A program made the translations under genes and the position numbers. From positions 7,852,047 through 7,916,046 of the forward strand of contig NZ_CP108568.1 of assembly GCF_036010485.1 (NCBI RefSeq): a stretch of 64,000 nt of DNA, read 5' to 3'. Below, one piece after another: positions 25,475-34,126 of this stretch. Under the pieces are notes generated by a model. That model ran no database searches. It was not told the origin of the DNA and saw only the letters and a list, made by a program, of their open reading frames with translations. The stretch's first letter is position 1; each line of letters begins with the position of its first letter. The stretch is from Streptomyces sp. NBC_01198 (GTDB lineage Bacteria > Actinomycetota > Actinomycetes > Streptomycetales > Streptomycetaceae).

Positions 25475-26209
25475 ATGGCCACGTCAACTGATCCCGCTGC
25501 TCTGTATCCCGACGTTGCTTTGGAAGGGAGCCTCGCCGCGGCGCTGCGAGCCGCCGCAATCAAGGACGGCTTCTCGGTCCCGTTCACCGCCTCGGAATCC
25601 GACCTGCTACGTCATGCCTCCGTCGCGAGCACCGTTCCGCAACGGACGATCTTGGAGATCACCGCGTGGGTAGCCGAACGGCGGTGGTCAATCCGCGGCT
25701 GCGAGTCATTCCAAGACATGGCGCTGATCGACGGAACCACGCAGGACCTGGCCCAGGTCGCCAGGGCGGCGCAAGCCTGGCACGACGGGGCAGCGCTGAC
25801 CGACATCTCCCGAGCCGCGTCGTTCGTGCACCTCACCGGCCGCTTCGAGGTGGCCGACCACGATCCGGTGCGACTGGCCGAGTCCGAGTGGCAGCACCTG
25901 CTCACGGAGGCAGACGAGGTGGACTGGCCCGAATATCGCGCGCTCGTGAAGGCGGCATACGCCGAACCGGCACTGCGGGGGCTCTACCCGTTCACGAGCC
26001 ACTGGACGCTGCGATTCTCCACCAGTACCCGCCCTCGCCTCACGGTCATTCCGCTCTGCCTGGACGCACATCGGGACAGCCGCTACACCCTCAGTGCCAG
26101 CATCATGGGTGACGTCCTTGTCGACACGATCACGGTGGCAGACGCCGTGTCGACAGCCCTGCGCCATCTGCCCTCCGGCCTTGGCCCTGTCACTTCTGGA
26201 GCCGCCTGA
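25475..26209 (+). CDS. DUF6193-family protein
   Basis: A 244-residue protein from ATG 25475 (MATSTDPAALYPDV). Family features include RTILEITAWVAERRWSIRGC, ASFVHLTGRFEVADHDP, the ESEWQHLL helix, KAAYAEPALRGLYPFTSHWT with TLRFSTSTR, and the closing DTITVADAVSTALRHLP. Some homologues lie near natural-product genes, hence the database label, but no biosynthetic genes are here. The role is unknown. Followed 34 bp later by the DUF6924 gene, possibly in one transcript. Confidence 0.8.
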   Translation: MATSTDPAALYPDVALEGSLAAALRAAAIKDGFSVPFTASESDLLRHASVASTVPQRTILEITAWVAERRWSIRGCESFQDMALIDGTTQDLAQVARAAQAWHDGAALTDISRAASFVHLTGRFEVADHDPVRLAESEWQHLLTEADEVDWPEYRALVKAAYAEPALRGLYPFTSHWTLRFSTSTRPRLTVIPLCLDAHRDSRYTLSASIMGDVLVDTITVADAVSTALRHLPSGLGPVTSGAA

Positions 26210-26243
26210 GAAGCGTTTGGTCTCGGGTGGAAGGATGACGTGC

Positions 26244-26666
26244 ATGCACTTGCCTCAACCTGATGATCTGACCTCGCTGGTCCTTCGCACCGACTTCAGC
26301 AGCGAGGCGGCATGGGAGACGGTGCAAGCAGCGATCGACGGCTCGGGCGACTACCGGAACGCGACTTTTGTCAGTGACTCCTCCTTCACCGATGTCAGTG
26401 TTCAGACGTTGGTCGACGCGGATGCTGCCGCTGATGACGACGACAAACTGTGTTATGTGTTCCTCGCTGACGCGACCACCATGACCAGCGAGGAGCATCC
26501 ACTCCTGGCTGTCGACCTGTATGACGAACCCGGCCGGACATTCCGGGTCCCGCCCCGTTGGTACGCCGATGTCTCAAACAACCTGACCATCGCCAACATG
26601 GACTTCTCCGAGTTCGCCGACGCCACCAACGAATCGGACACGTACTACGGCTTCGAGGACGGCTAA
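26244..26666 (+). CDS. DUF6924-family protein
   Basis: A 140-residue protein. I prefer ATG 26244 (MHLPQPDDL) to ATG 26235 because the GGAAGG site is 9 bases before it and touches the other. Family features: LVLRTDFSSEAAWETV, YVFLADATTMTSEEHPLLAVDL, the GRTFRVPPRWYADVSNNLTI stretch and NMDFSEFADA. It is a small acidic soluble domain of unknown function that is usually found near DUF6193-type genes or alone. It ends 27 bp before the convergent recombinase. Confidence 0.8.
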   Translation: MHLPQPDDLTSLVLRTDFSSEAAWETVQAAIDGSGDYRNATFVSDSSFTDVSVQTLVDADAAADDDDKLCYVFLADATTMTSEEHPLLAVDLYDEPGRTFRVPPRWYADVSNNLTIANMDFSEFADATNESDTYYGFEDG

Positions 26667-26693
26667 GCACGCACGGCGATTTTCGCCCCCTCC

Positions 26694-29141
26694 TCAGGCA
26701 GGATCCGGCCGGGGCCTGGTGAGGACGGGCATGCCGAGGTCGGTGGGCCTGCCCTGGCTGGCGCTGCGGCTGCGTTCCAGAGTGCGGTCGAGGGCAACGA
26801 GCTTCTCCTTGGCCTTGGTGAGGCTGACCTGGAGTCCTTGGACTTCGCCCAGCCAGCCGTTCGTCCGCGCTTCCGCGATGCGCTCGGAAAGGTTCCGGAT
26901 GATCTCGATCAACCGGGTGCGCTGCCTGGGGGAAACCCGCAGCATCGGGCAGCGCAGGCACGAGTGCTCATGCTGGCACGGGGTTCCGTAGGGCCGTGCG
27001 CAGTCGCCGAGCTCCAGCTTGCGGGTGTGGAAGTGTTCCTGGAACTCGCGCCATTCGTCGGTCGTGGGTTCGCGGTATTCCTCTGCGGGCCGTGTTGCCC
27101 GCCGCTGGTCGAGGAAAGCCCGGTAGGAGCGGATCAGGTCCTCCTGGAAGACGGCGAGGTACGCCTCCGTGGTGGACGTGCTGGTATGGCCGAGCAGGCG
27201 GGCGGCGATGTGGACGGGGAGTCCGCCGGCGACGGCCTCGGTCGCGAAGATTCTGCGGAAGTCGTGAGGTGTGAAGTGCAGGGGCTCGCCCGTCTGGTCG
27301 GTGAGGGCGGCTCGGGCCAGGGTGTCGTTGAGCAGTTGGTAGAGCGTGTTCGTGCTGATGACGTCGCGTTTCCAGCCGATCCGGCGCTGGAAGACGTGCG
27401 GCAGCGGCGGACCGGTGACCAGTTCGTGGTAGTCGTAGCGCGCGACGAGAGGGACCGTGCCGGCGTTGTCCCCGCGGAGCCGGGTGATCACGGTGGCAAG
27501 GACGCTGGCGAGCTCGGGGCCGACCAGCAGGAGCCGCTCCTCGTTTCCCTTCGACGGGACGATCTGCAGCAGGGGCACGATCTCACCGGTATCGGGGAGC
27601 TGATAGGAGACCAGCGCGAGGTGGGTGATCTCCAGCAGTTCCTCCAGGCGCACGCCGGTGTGCCGAAGCGTCTCGATGATGGCCCAGGCCCAGAACGCCT
27701 CGTCCTCGTCGCGGGTGACGTCGAACTGCTCCGCCGTGGCCATGTCCTCGATCAGCACCATCTCAGGCCGGTACTGAAGTCGCCTCTTGGTTCGGTCCTC
27801 CCGGCGGCTGATGCGGCGATATCGCTGACCTCCGTGATCGAAGATCTCTCCGACGGCGGTGGCCTGCGCTACGGCCAGCAGTTTCATCTGGGTGCTGTGA
27901 TGGGTTTCGGTGGTGTCCACCAGTTCGGGGAGCCGCGGCAGCCGTTCGCGCACCCGCTGGTGCATCCTGGCCCGGACCTTCTTCTTGACCTTGGTGAACC
28001 CGCCGGTGTCGGCCTTGCGGACAGGGCTGGGGACCGCCCAGGCCGCCCAACTCGGGTCCTCCAGTGCCCACTGGTGGATGTCCAGGTAGAAGGCCCGGAC
28101 TCCGGTCAGCACAGCGGTCCGGGTATGGCGGGGAATAGGTTCCTTGCCGTCCCGGGTGATGAATCTGATCCGTTCCTTCCATGCCTCGGCGACCTCGGCG
28201 GGCAGGTCCAGGGTGTCGATGCCCGGGTGGTGTTTCTCGATGTCGGCCCAGAAAGCGCCCACCAGCCGGCTCGCCAGGTGCTGAAGCGAGGTGTAGTCGA
28301 GGCTCGGGCGGCGTTCCTCCAGGTAGCGGACCAGCACATCGCGCACCGGTCGGCACTGGATGCTGTACCGGTCCACCATGGCCGCTGTGGAAAGCTGTCC
28401 CCGCGCCACTGCCCGGCGCAACGGCAACACGGCGGACAGCAGACCGGCGTCCTGCATCAGATCCCAGGCGGCGTGAAGCCCCGCGGGCGCCCTGGCAAAG
28501 GTTTTCCTGCTCCACTCGTGGTAAGCGATCAGGTCCTCGGCAGTGAGCCGGTCGAGATCGCGGCCGGTCCGGAAGGCGACCTTCACCAGGCTGTTCTCTG
28601 CCGTGCTCAGCTGGCTGGGGATCATTCCCTTGGCCAGGCCGGCCTGGCGGATCCTGTCGAACTGCTCGGCGCCGAACTCCAGCTTGGCGTGGCGGTAGAG
28701 CCCCGAGGTCCGGTAGCCCTGCAGGAATTCGTAGCTCGGCCGCACCACCCTGGCAAGGAGCACACAGCCCAGGCCCTCCGTCGTCATGGCCCGCCGGGGC
28801 GCCTCGGCGGACCCGTGTTCGGCCGTGACGAGGTCGATCCAGTCCCAGTCCAGGCCGCTGTCAACACCGGAGACGAGCCACCGTTCCTGCCAGCCGTCCC
28901 CGGGGAAGGACAGCAGCCAGTGGAGGATTCGAGCGGTCCCGCGCGAGCGATCCGCGCCCTTGCCCCTGCTGCGCCTGCTCGTTGTCGGCGGACAGGTCGT
29001 CAGCGACGGCAACAGCTCCAGAACGCCCTCGACCGAGAGGCCGTCGAACGGACCGCGGTCGGCACTGAGCATCCGCTGGTGATCGAGGGCGTCTCGGGGC
29101 GAGGGCGTGGAATCCGCTTGTCTGATGGTGGTCACGGTCAT
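26694..29141 (-). CDS. Tyrosine recombinase, large (Tn554 TnpB-type)
   Basis: An 815-residue protein. The catalytic domain in its second half shows RHTGVRLEELLEI (Arg I), PHDFRRIFATEA (HxxR), ARLLGHTSTSTTEAYLAVF (His/Tyr box with the nucleophile Tyr). The C-terminus has a Cys/His cluster (CQHEHSCLRCPML) and a long helix, as in Tn554 TnpB and the related paired recombinases. Its ATG overlaps the last four bases of the 414-residue recombinase gene, so both are made together. In Tn554-like elements TnpA and TnpB jointly catalyse site-specific insertion; a TnpC partner was not found here. Intact. Confidence 0.85.
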   Translation of the reverse strand: MTVTTIRQADSTPSPRDALDHQRMLSADRGPFDGLSVEGVLELLPSLTTCPPTTSRRSRGKGADRSRGTARILHWLLSFPGDGWQERWLVSGVDSGLDWDWIDLVTAEHGSAEAPRRAMTTEGLGCVLLARVVRPSYEFLQGYRTSGLYRHAKLEFGAEQFDRIRQAGLAKGMIPSQLSTAENSLVKVAFRTGRDLDRLTAEDLIAYHEWSRKTFARAPAGLHAAWDLMQDAGLLSAVLPLRRAVARGQLSTAAMVDRYSIQCRPVRDVLVRYLEERRPSLDYTSLQHLASRLVGAFWADIEKHHPGIDTLDLPAEVAEAWKERIRFITRDGKEPIPRHTRTAVLTGVRAFYLDIHQWALEDPSWAAWAVPSPVRKADTGGFTKVKKKVRARMHQRVRERLPRLPELVDTTETHHSTQMKLLAVAQATAVGEIFDHGGQRYRRISRREDRTKRRLQYRPEMVLIEDMATAEQFDVTRDEDEAFWAWAIIETLRHTGVRLEELLEITHLALVSYQLPDTGEIVPLLQIVPSKGNEERLLLVGPELASVLATVITRLRGDNAGTVPLVARYDYHELVTGPPLPHVFQRRIGWKRDVISTNTLYQLLNDTLARAALTDQTGEPLHFTPHDFRRIFATEAVAGGLPVHIAARLLGHTSTSTTEAYLAVFQEDLIRSYRAFLDQRRATRPAEEYREPTTDEWREFQEHFHTRKLELGDCARPYGTPCQHEHSCLRCPMLRVSPRQRTRLIEIIRNLSERIAEARTNGWLGEVQGLQVSLTKAKEKLVALDRTLERSRSASQGRPTDLGMPVLTRPRPDPA

Positions 29142-30382
29142 CGCGGAAGACCTCCGAACAGCACGGCCAGATCGTCGGCCTCGTAACCGACGGCAACCGG
29201 TGGTGGGGCCTGCTGGGCGCGGAGTTCACGCTCGGCCAGGTGCACGGCGACGCGGCGGATCACCACTGCTTCGTCTTCCAGGAGGTAGACGTCCGCGGTG
29301 GTGCTCAGGTGTGCGTGACCGAGGATGGTCTGCACGTCGAGCAGCGTCAGGTTCTTGTCCCGGCTCATGCGCAGGGCGGCAGTATGTCGCAGATCGTGCA
29401 TCGTGTAGTTGGTGCCAAGGACAGCGTTGATCCGGCGGAACACGGCCCGCAGGGCCTCGTAGTTCATCGGCTGAAGCCGCAGTCCAGCTCCGCGGTCACG
29501 GCGTCGAAGCGTCCACCAGATCGGGTCGTTCGGCTCCAATGGGGCGAGTTCCGCCAGGTAGAGACGGAGCCAGACGAAGGAGTCCGGGCTCGCCGGCAGC
29601 CATTGCGCATCGTCGCTGCCCTTGCGACTGACCTGCACCAGCTGGTCGCCCCAGTCCAGGTCGACGCCCCGGATGCCGAGTACCTCGCTGGCCCGGGCCG
29701 CGTTGCTGATGTCCAAGGAGAGGATCGCGCGGTCCCGGTTGGAGCGCAGGGCGCCGAAGAGGTCGTTCCATCGCTCGTCGGGGATCTCGCGCGGTCTGGC
29801 CTTGGGAATCTTGGGGTTGTAGCGGATCCGGCCCTCGGGCCCGAAGGGGTCCAGCGGATTGTGGTGAGCGTGCGGACGGCTGCCCTTGCGATCGAGCGGC
29901 ACCGGGTTGACCAGCGGGCCGTGCCCGGTCTCGATCCAGAACTCGTAGAAGCTGCGGACGACCGCGTTGCTGTGCCGGATCGTCCGGGGCTGGTACTGAT
30001 CTCCGGGGTTCCGCTTGCGGGTGATCGGGTTGACCGTCCCCGCGGTGGACGCTGACTTTGTCCGCGGCGAGTTGCGGGGCTTGGTCGTTTGCTTCAACCA
30101 GAGCACCAGGTCCTGCACTTCCGCCGAGGTGGCCCTGTCCCACTCGACCTGAACAACGCGCAGCCACCGCCACCACCTCAGCAACGCGTACGCGTAACTG
30201 CGGACGGAGCCGGGCCGATTCCGGGCGACAAAGTCCCGCAGGTACCGCCGAACGGGCTCGACCGGCATGCCCTCCGCATCAACTACGAGCCAGGGCACCG
30301 CACCGTCCGACGGCACGACTTTGCCCCACCGCGGCAGCCGAATCGAACCGAGATCCTGTTCCACCTCATCCAACGACCTCAC
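29138..30382 (-). CDS. Tyrosine recombinase, small (Tn554 TnpA-type)
   Basis: A 414-residue protein. An N-terminal SAM-like DNA-binding domain (SVRSYAYALLRWWRWLRVV, AEVQDLVLWLK) is followed by the catalytic domain with ARASEVLGIRGVDL (Arg I), MHDLRHTAALRMSRD (HxxR), LGHAHLSTTADVYLLED (second His and nucleophile Tyr). First gene of a two-recombinase operon reading toward the left. In Tn554-type elements the element end lies close upstream of the first recombinase gene, so the boundary is expected near 30390-30450, where the plus-strand gene begins abruptly. Intact. Confidence 0.85.
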   Translation of the reverse strand: MRSLDEVEQDLGSIRLPRWGKVVPSDGAVPWLVVDAEGMPVEPVRRYLRDFVARNRPGSVRSYAYALLRWWRWLRVVQVEWDRATSAEVQDLVLWLKQTTKPRNSPRTKSASTAGTVNPITRKRNPGDQYQPRTIRHSNAVVRSFYEFWIETGHGPLVNPVPLDRKGSRPHAHHNPLDPFGPEGRIRYNPKIPKARPREIPDERWNDLFGALRSNRDRAILSLDISNAARASEVLGIRGVDLDWGDQLVQVSRKGSDDAQWLPASPDSFVWLRLYLAELAPLEPNDPIWWTLRRRDRGAGLRLQPMNYEALRAVFRRINAVLGTNYTMHDLRHTAALRMSRDKNLTLLDVQTILGHAHLSTTADVYLLEDEAVVIRRVAVHLAERELRAQQAPPPVAVGYEADDLAVLFGGLPR

Positions 30383-30452
30383 GCAGCTCTCCTTCTATTC
30401 GCTGCCTGAGATCTATCGGTCAGCCCGTACCCGACCCCTCCAATGCCTCGGT

Positions 30453-30815
30453 GTGTCGTCTGGTAGTCCGGTCAACAGAGACACCGCCCGCCACCAGGTC
30501 AACCAGGCCCAGGTCGAGCGGGGCCGGCAGGCCCGCGAGCGCTTCGAGGACACCAGCCCCGTCGCGCCAGCGGTGAAGAACATCGACCGGTCGGCGGAGT
30601 TCCTGGACCTGGTCACCGCCTGCCACGCGTTCGTCGCCGCGGCCGGCCGGGTCGTCGCCGGCATGCGGGACCGCCAGTTCGGCGACGACGAACGCGTCAT
30701 CGTCCACGAGAACGTCGCCCGGGTCCGCGCGACCCTGGACTGGATCGAGACCGCCGTCGACACCGGCAAGGTCGACGTCGACAGCGAACTGGCCCGACTC
30801 CTGCAAGGCGAATAG
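30453..30815 (+). CDS. Hypothetical helical protein, 5' end probably cut
   Basis: The coding part QVERGRQARERFEDTSPV, NIDRSAEFLDLVTACHAFVAAAGRVV, RVRATLDWIETAVDTG is clearly protein-like and ends LARLLQGE. Upstream of about 30480 the sequence becomes unlike a protein, so the true N-terminus was probably lost when the recombinase element inserted. GTG 30453 is the only nearby in-frame start. It is four bases before the RacP-like gene and is cotranscribed with it. Confidence 0.45.
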   Translation: MSSGSPVNRDTARHQVNQAQVERGRQARERFEDTSPVAPAVKNIDRSAEFLDLVTACHAFVAAAGRVVAGMRDRQFGDDERVIVHENVARVRATLDWIETAVDTGKVDVDSELARLLQGE

Positions 30816-30818
30816 CCG

Positions 30819-31247
30819 GTGCCACGCGTTTCCGAGCGCAGATCAGCGGCCTCCCAGCGGCACGCCGACACCGTCCGGTTCGTGCTGTTCGAAGCCCGGC
30901 CGGCCGGTCTGACCTTCCCCCAGCTGGTCAGATCCACCGAGCTGTCGCCCCACCAGACCCGGGCGGGCCTGGCCTGCCTGCGCGACATCATCACCGAACG
31001 CAACTGGCCGCCGCTGATCTGGACCCTGAAGGACGGCTACCAGTTCTGCGCCGACCCCGACCAGCTCCAGGCATACGAGGTCGCGGTCATCCGCAGCAAG
31101 CTCACCGAGATCCGACGGTTCATCACCGGCACCGTCGCCCCGCACGCCGCCCTGCAGCCCAAGGGCCGGTGGATCAAGCACCTCAACACCCAGCTCAACT
31201 CGATCGAGTCCACGCTCGACGTGATCGCCGACTTCACCGACGCATGA
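30819..31247 (+). CDS. RacP-like protein (winged-helix)
   Basis: A 142-residue protein from GTG 30819. The order SERRSAASQRHADTVRFVLF, ARPAGLTFPQLV, TELSPHQTRAGLACLRDII, WTLKDGYQF is a winged-helix pattern and matches proteins annotated RacP in Streptomyces accessory regions (from memory). The C-terminal half is a helical bundle (KLTEIRRFITGTVAPH, LNSIESTLDVIADF). Probably a DNA-binding regulator. It ends just before a very strong hairpin, then the IS5-type transposase gene. Confidence 0.65.
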   Translation: MPRVSERRSAASQRHADTVRFVLFEARPAGLTFPQLVRSTELSPHQTRAGLACLRDIITERNWPPLIWTLKDGYQFCADPDQLQAYEVAVIRSKLTEIRRFITGTVAPHAALQPKGRWIKHLNTQLNSIESTLDVIADFTDA

Positions 31248-31250
31248 CCG

Positions 31251-31281
31251 GCGGGCCCGGCCGCGAAGCGGCCGGGCCCGC
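31251..31281 (+). terminator. 14-bp perfect hairpin
   Basis: GCGGGCCCGGCCGC and GCGGCCGGGCCCGC pair perfectly around a GAA loop, two bases after the RacP-like stop codon (it starts 4 bp after 31247). It is strong enough to terminate or attenuate transcription before the transposase gene at 31308. Confidence 0.75.
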
Positions 31282-31307
31282 CCCGTCCCGAACAGGAGGG
31301 AACCGCT

Positions 31308-32162
31308 TTGCCGCGCAGGCGCTGCTACCCCTCCGACACCTTCGACGACGAGTGGGCGCTGATCGAACCCCTGCTGCCGGTCCCGGCCTGCGACACCCCC
31401 GCCGGCGGGCGCCCGGAGAAGCATCCCCGCCGGGAGATCGTCGACGCGATCCGCTACGTGGTCGATACCGGCTGCAAGTGGAGGGCCTTGCCCGCCGACT
31501 TCCCGCCCTGGCGCACGTGTTACGGCTTCATGGCCCGCTGGGCCGCCGCCGGCGTGATCGGGCAGATCCGTGACCAGCTCCGCAAACGGATCCGCCGCGA
31601 GATGGGCAAGGCACCCGGAGCGGTCGCCACCGTCATCGACTCCCAGTCGATCAAGGCCGCCGACACCGTCGGCAAGGACTCCCGCGGCTACGACGCCGGC
31701 AAGAAAATCAACGGACGCAAACGGCACCTGGTCGTGGACACCAAGGGCCTGCCGCTGTTCGTCATGGTCACCCCGGCCGACATGACCGACCGCAACGCGG
31801 CCAAGGAAGTCCTCTTCCGGCTGCGGCTCATGCACCCCGAGATCACCATCGTCTGGGCCGACTCCGCCTACGCCGGACAGCTCGTGACCTGGGCAAAAAA
31901 TTACCTGAACCTGACGATCAAGACCGTCAGCCGCCCGAAGAACACCCCCGGCTTCGTCGTCCTGCCCCGCCGCTGGGTCGTCGAACGCTCCCACGCCTGG
32001 GTCATGCACGCCCGCCGGCACGCCCGCGACTACGAACGCCTCATCCAGCACTCGGAATCGCTGATCACCTGGGCCGCGATCACCCTCATGACCAGGCGCA
32101 TCACCCGCCGGAGCTCCCGCAGAAGCGGACAGCCGGCCTCTCGCGAAGCCCACCGGGACTGA
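31308..32162 (+). CDS. IS5-family transposase, apparently not in a bounded IS
   Basis: A 284-residue protein from TTG 31308 with an AGGAGGG site at optimal distance. It has DDE motifs TVIDSQSIKAAD, VWADSAYAGQ and RRWVVERSHAWV. It is complete, about 50 percent alike to the IS-A and IS-C transposases by eye. I could not find terminal inverted repeats or a target duplication around it. It sits directly behind the RacP-like gene and ends in its own hairpin, so it may be a fixed gene of this locus or part of a larger element that includes the two upstream genes. Confidence 0.8.
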   Translation: MPRRRCYPSDTFDDEWALIEPLLPVPACDTPAGGRPEKHPRREIVDAIRYVVDTGCKWRALPADFPPWRTCYGFMARWAAAGVIGQIRDQLRKRIRREMGKAPGAVATVIDSQSIKAADTVGKDSRGYDAGKKINGRKRHLVVDTKGLPLFVMVTPADMTDRNAAKEVLFRLRLMHPEITIVWADSAYAGQLVTWAKNYLNLTIKTVSRPKNTPGFVVLPRRWVVERSHAWVMHARRHARDYERLIQHSESLITWAAITLMTRRITRRSSRRSGQPASREAHRD

Positions 32163-32170
32163 TCCTCACG

Positions 32171-32192
32171 GCGACGCTGACCAGCGTCGCCA
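32171..32192 (+). terminator. Hairpin after the transposase gene
   Basis: GGCGACGCT and AGCGTCGCC form a 9-bp stem with a GACC loop, 8 bp after the stop codon. Confidence 0.65.
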
Positions 32193-32400
32193 CCATCATT
32201 TCCCGAAGGCCGTCTCCTGGCCCACTTTCTCACGCCTGCCCAGCTCCCCGCCGGAGAACCGGGCCCCTCATACTGCCGGCCAAGCCACCCTCAGACTGGC
32301 CTGTTCGAGTCCTGACCTGCGAAGAATCGCGCCGGAGCGTCAGACACAGGCAGTCAGCACGAGCACGCCTCAACTCGCCCGTCCTGCCCGCACACCCGGA

Positions 32401-32709
32401 TTACCCCTCCTCACCGGATGCGACCAAACGGGCACCCGGTATGCCCAAGGCAACGAACAGCAGTGCAGAAAGCTCCTCCGCGAACACGGCGGACCCGGTC
32501 AGCGCCCGCCGGACCAACCCCTCGTCGCCCGTCAGTCCGGCAGCCGCTGACCATGCCAGGGCGCCCGCCACCCCGGCCTCCACCGGGAACTGCTCCAGCG
32601 GTACCTCATAGCTCTCCGCCATATCGCGATTGAGCAGACCCCGCCATTTGCTCCCGCCCGGCGTGACGGCCTCAACGAACCCCACATCACTGTCCAGGAA
32701 TGACACCAT
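32401..32709 (-). CDS. Hypothetical protein next to the IS3 element
   Basis: 102 residues from ATG 32709 (MVSFLDSDVGFVEAVTPGG). An amphipathic helical middle (GVAGALAWSAAAGLTGDEGL) is followed by a hydrophobic stretch LSALLFVALGIPGARLV. The IS3 end begins only 9 bp upstream of this ATG, so the listed start may be an internal Met of a longer gene that the IS cut, or its promoter may have been replaced. The family is not recognised. Confidence 0.5.
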   Translation of the reverse strand: MVSFLDSDVGFVEAVTPGGSKWRGLLNRDMAESYEVPLEQFPVEAGVAGALAWSAAAGLTGDEGLVRRALTGSAVFAEELSALLFVALGIPGARLVASGEEG

Positions 32710-32751
32710 GACCGCCGGTGAAGTTCCCCCCTGATCTTGGACAGCGGATGC

Positions 32752-33654
32752 TTACGCTGCGGGGGTGAGGTCGTGCCGCAATCTAGCTCGGGTTTCGAGT
32801 GGGGTGAGGTACCCGAACTCGGGGTGCTTGCGGAGCCTGGTGCGGTTGTACTCGACTTCGATGAAGCAGAAGACGTCGGCTCGGGCCGCCTCACGGCTTT
32901 CCCAGACGGTGGTGCCGATCTCCGCTTTGAGCAGTCCGAAGAAACTCTCGGCTGCAGCATTATCATAGCATATGCCGGTTCGTCCCATACTCTGCCTCAG
33001 ATTCAACTCCCTTATCACGGTGCGAAATTCGCCACTGGTGTACTCGCTGCCGCGGTCGGTGTGCATGATGCAGCCGGGCTGCAGGCCGCCGCGGCCGGCA
33101 GCCATGCGCAGGGCGTCGGTGACCAGTTCGGCGCGGTGGTGGTCGGCCATCGCATACCCGATCACCTCACGGGTCGCCAGGTCGATGACCGTGGCCAGGT
33201 ACCACCAGCCCTCGACCGTGGGGAGATACGTGATGTCGCCCACCAGCTTCCGGCCTGGCTCGTATGCGGTGAAGTCGCGGCCGACCAGGTCCGGGGCAGG
33301 GGCTGCCTTGGTGTCCTGCTGCGTCAGGTAGCGGCGCCTGCGGCGGGTGACACCGCGAATGTCGCGCTCGCGCATGATCCGCTCGACCCTTTTCCTGTTG
33401 ATCGCGAGGCCGCCCCGCCGCAGCTCCGCATGGACGCGCGGGGCGCCGTAGGCACCTCGCGAGGTGGCGTGGATCTCACGGATCCGGTCGGTCAACCCGT
33501 CTTCGGCGCACTGCCGTTCGGCGGCTGCGGGCCGTGAAGCGAGCCAGGCGTAGTAGGTGGAGCGGTGGAAGCTCAGCACTCGGCACAGCCGGGCGACGCT
33601 GTAGCCATCGGGGTTCTCCTCGGTGGCCTTCTCCGCATCGATGAAGCGGCACAC
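32752..33654 (-). CDS. IS3-family transposase orfB (integrase domain), copy 1
   Basis: A 300-residue protein starting at GTG 33654, five bases after the orfA stop. An HTH_21-type region (IREIHATSRGAYGAPRVHAE) precedes the rve integrase core with the DDE triad in LVGDITYLPT, IMHTDRGSEYTS and NAAAESFFGLLKAE. It differs from copy 2 by one visible residue (Gly in AEDGLTD versus Glu). Intact; it should act with orfA. Confidence 0.95.
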   Translation of the reverse strand: MCRFIDAEKATEENPDGYSVARLCRVLSFHRSTYYAWLASRPAAAERQCAEDGLTDRIREIHATSRGAYGAPRVHAELRRGGLAINRKRVERIMRERDIRGVTRRRRRYLTQQDTKAAPAPDLVGRDFTAYEPGRKLVGDITYLPTVEGWWYLATVIDLATREVIGYAMADHHRAELVTDALRMAAGRGGLQPGCIMHTDRGSEYTSGEFRTVIRELNLRQSMGRTGICYDNAAAESFFGLLKAEIGTTVWESREAARADVFCFIEVEYNRTRLRKHPEFGYLTPLETRARLRHDLTPAA

Positions 33655-33659
33655 AGCGC

Positions 33660-33968
33660 CTACTTCACGATCTCCTTCGCGAAGAAGGCCGCGGCTTTTA
33701 CCAGGATGTCGTTCGCCTTCTTGGCCTCAGCCAGCTCGCGGCGCAGGCGCCGCAGCTCCTCACGTTCCTCGCTGGTCAGGGCGCCCGCCGGCCCCTCGCC
33801 CTGGTCGATTTTCGCCTGCTTGACCCAGCCACGCAACCCCTCGGGGCTCACTCCCAGTTCCCGGGCGATCTCGGTGACGTTCCGATGCGGCGACGACCGG
33901 ACGAGCGCGACCGCGTCCCGCTTGAACTCGGCCGTGTACCGCTTGCTCATGTTGCTCTTGCCACTCAA
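33660..33968 (-). CDS. IS3-family transposase orfA (HTH_Tnp_1), copy 1
   Basis: A 102-residue protein. Helix-turn-helix at YTAEFKRDAVALVRSS, VTEIARELGVSPEGLRGWV; then a leucine-zipper-like coiled coil EEREELRRLRRELAEAKK ending ILVKAAAFFAKEIVK, standard for the family. ATG 33968 or the second Met six codons later can start it. It recognises the element ends and pairs with orfB. Confidence 0.95.
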   Translation of the reverse strand: MSGKSNMSKRYTAEFKRDAVALVRSSPHRNVTEIARELGVSPEGLRGWVKQAKIDQGEGPAGALTSEEREELRRLRRELAEAKKANDILVKAAAFFAKEIVK

Positions 33969-34126
33969 CTTGGACTGCTTCCTCCGGGACGAACCGTCCC
34001 AGTATCAGGCTGTCCAACTCACTGGGGGAACTTCAAGACGAGCAACGGTCATTGAAGACGATCCCTGGCACCACCCGGGTCGGGCCAACCTTGAAAGCGG
34101 TTTCAGAGGCCCGCACTCAAGGCGTT

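Larger units (their letters stand above)
32719..34035 (-). mobile_element. IS3-family element, copy 1
   Basis: The ends are TGAAGTTCCCCCCTGATCTT (32719) and the reverse complement of TGAAGTTCCCCCAGTGAGTT (34035); the outer 12 bp are perfect inverted repeats. It is 1317 bp with orfA and orfB. No target duplication is visible (left flank ACCGCCGG, right flank AGACGAGC). An inverted copy of identical length is at 54486-55802. Confidence 0.9.

Noticed and set aside
26838..29186. 782-codon open frame antisense to the large recombinase
   Set aside because: Shadow frame; the recombinase has full catalytic motifs on the other strand.
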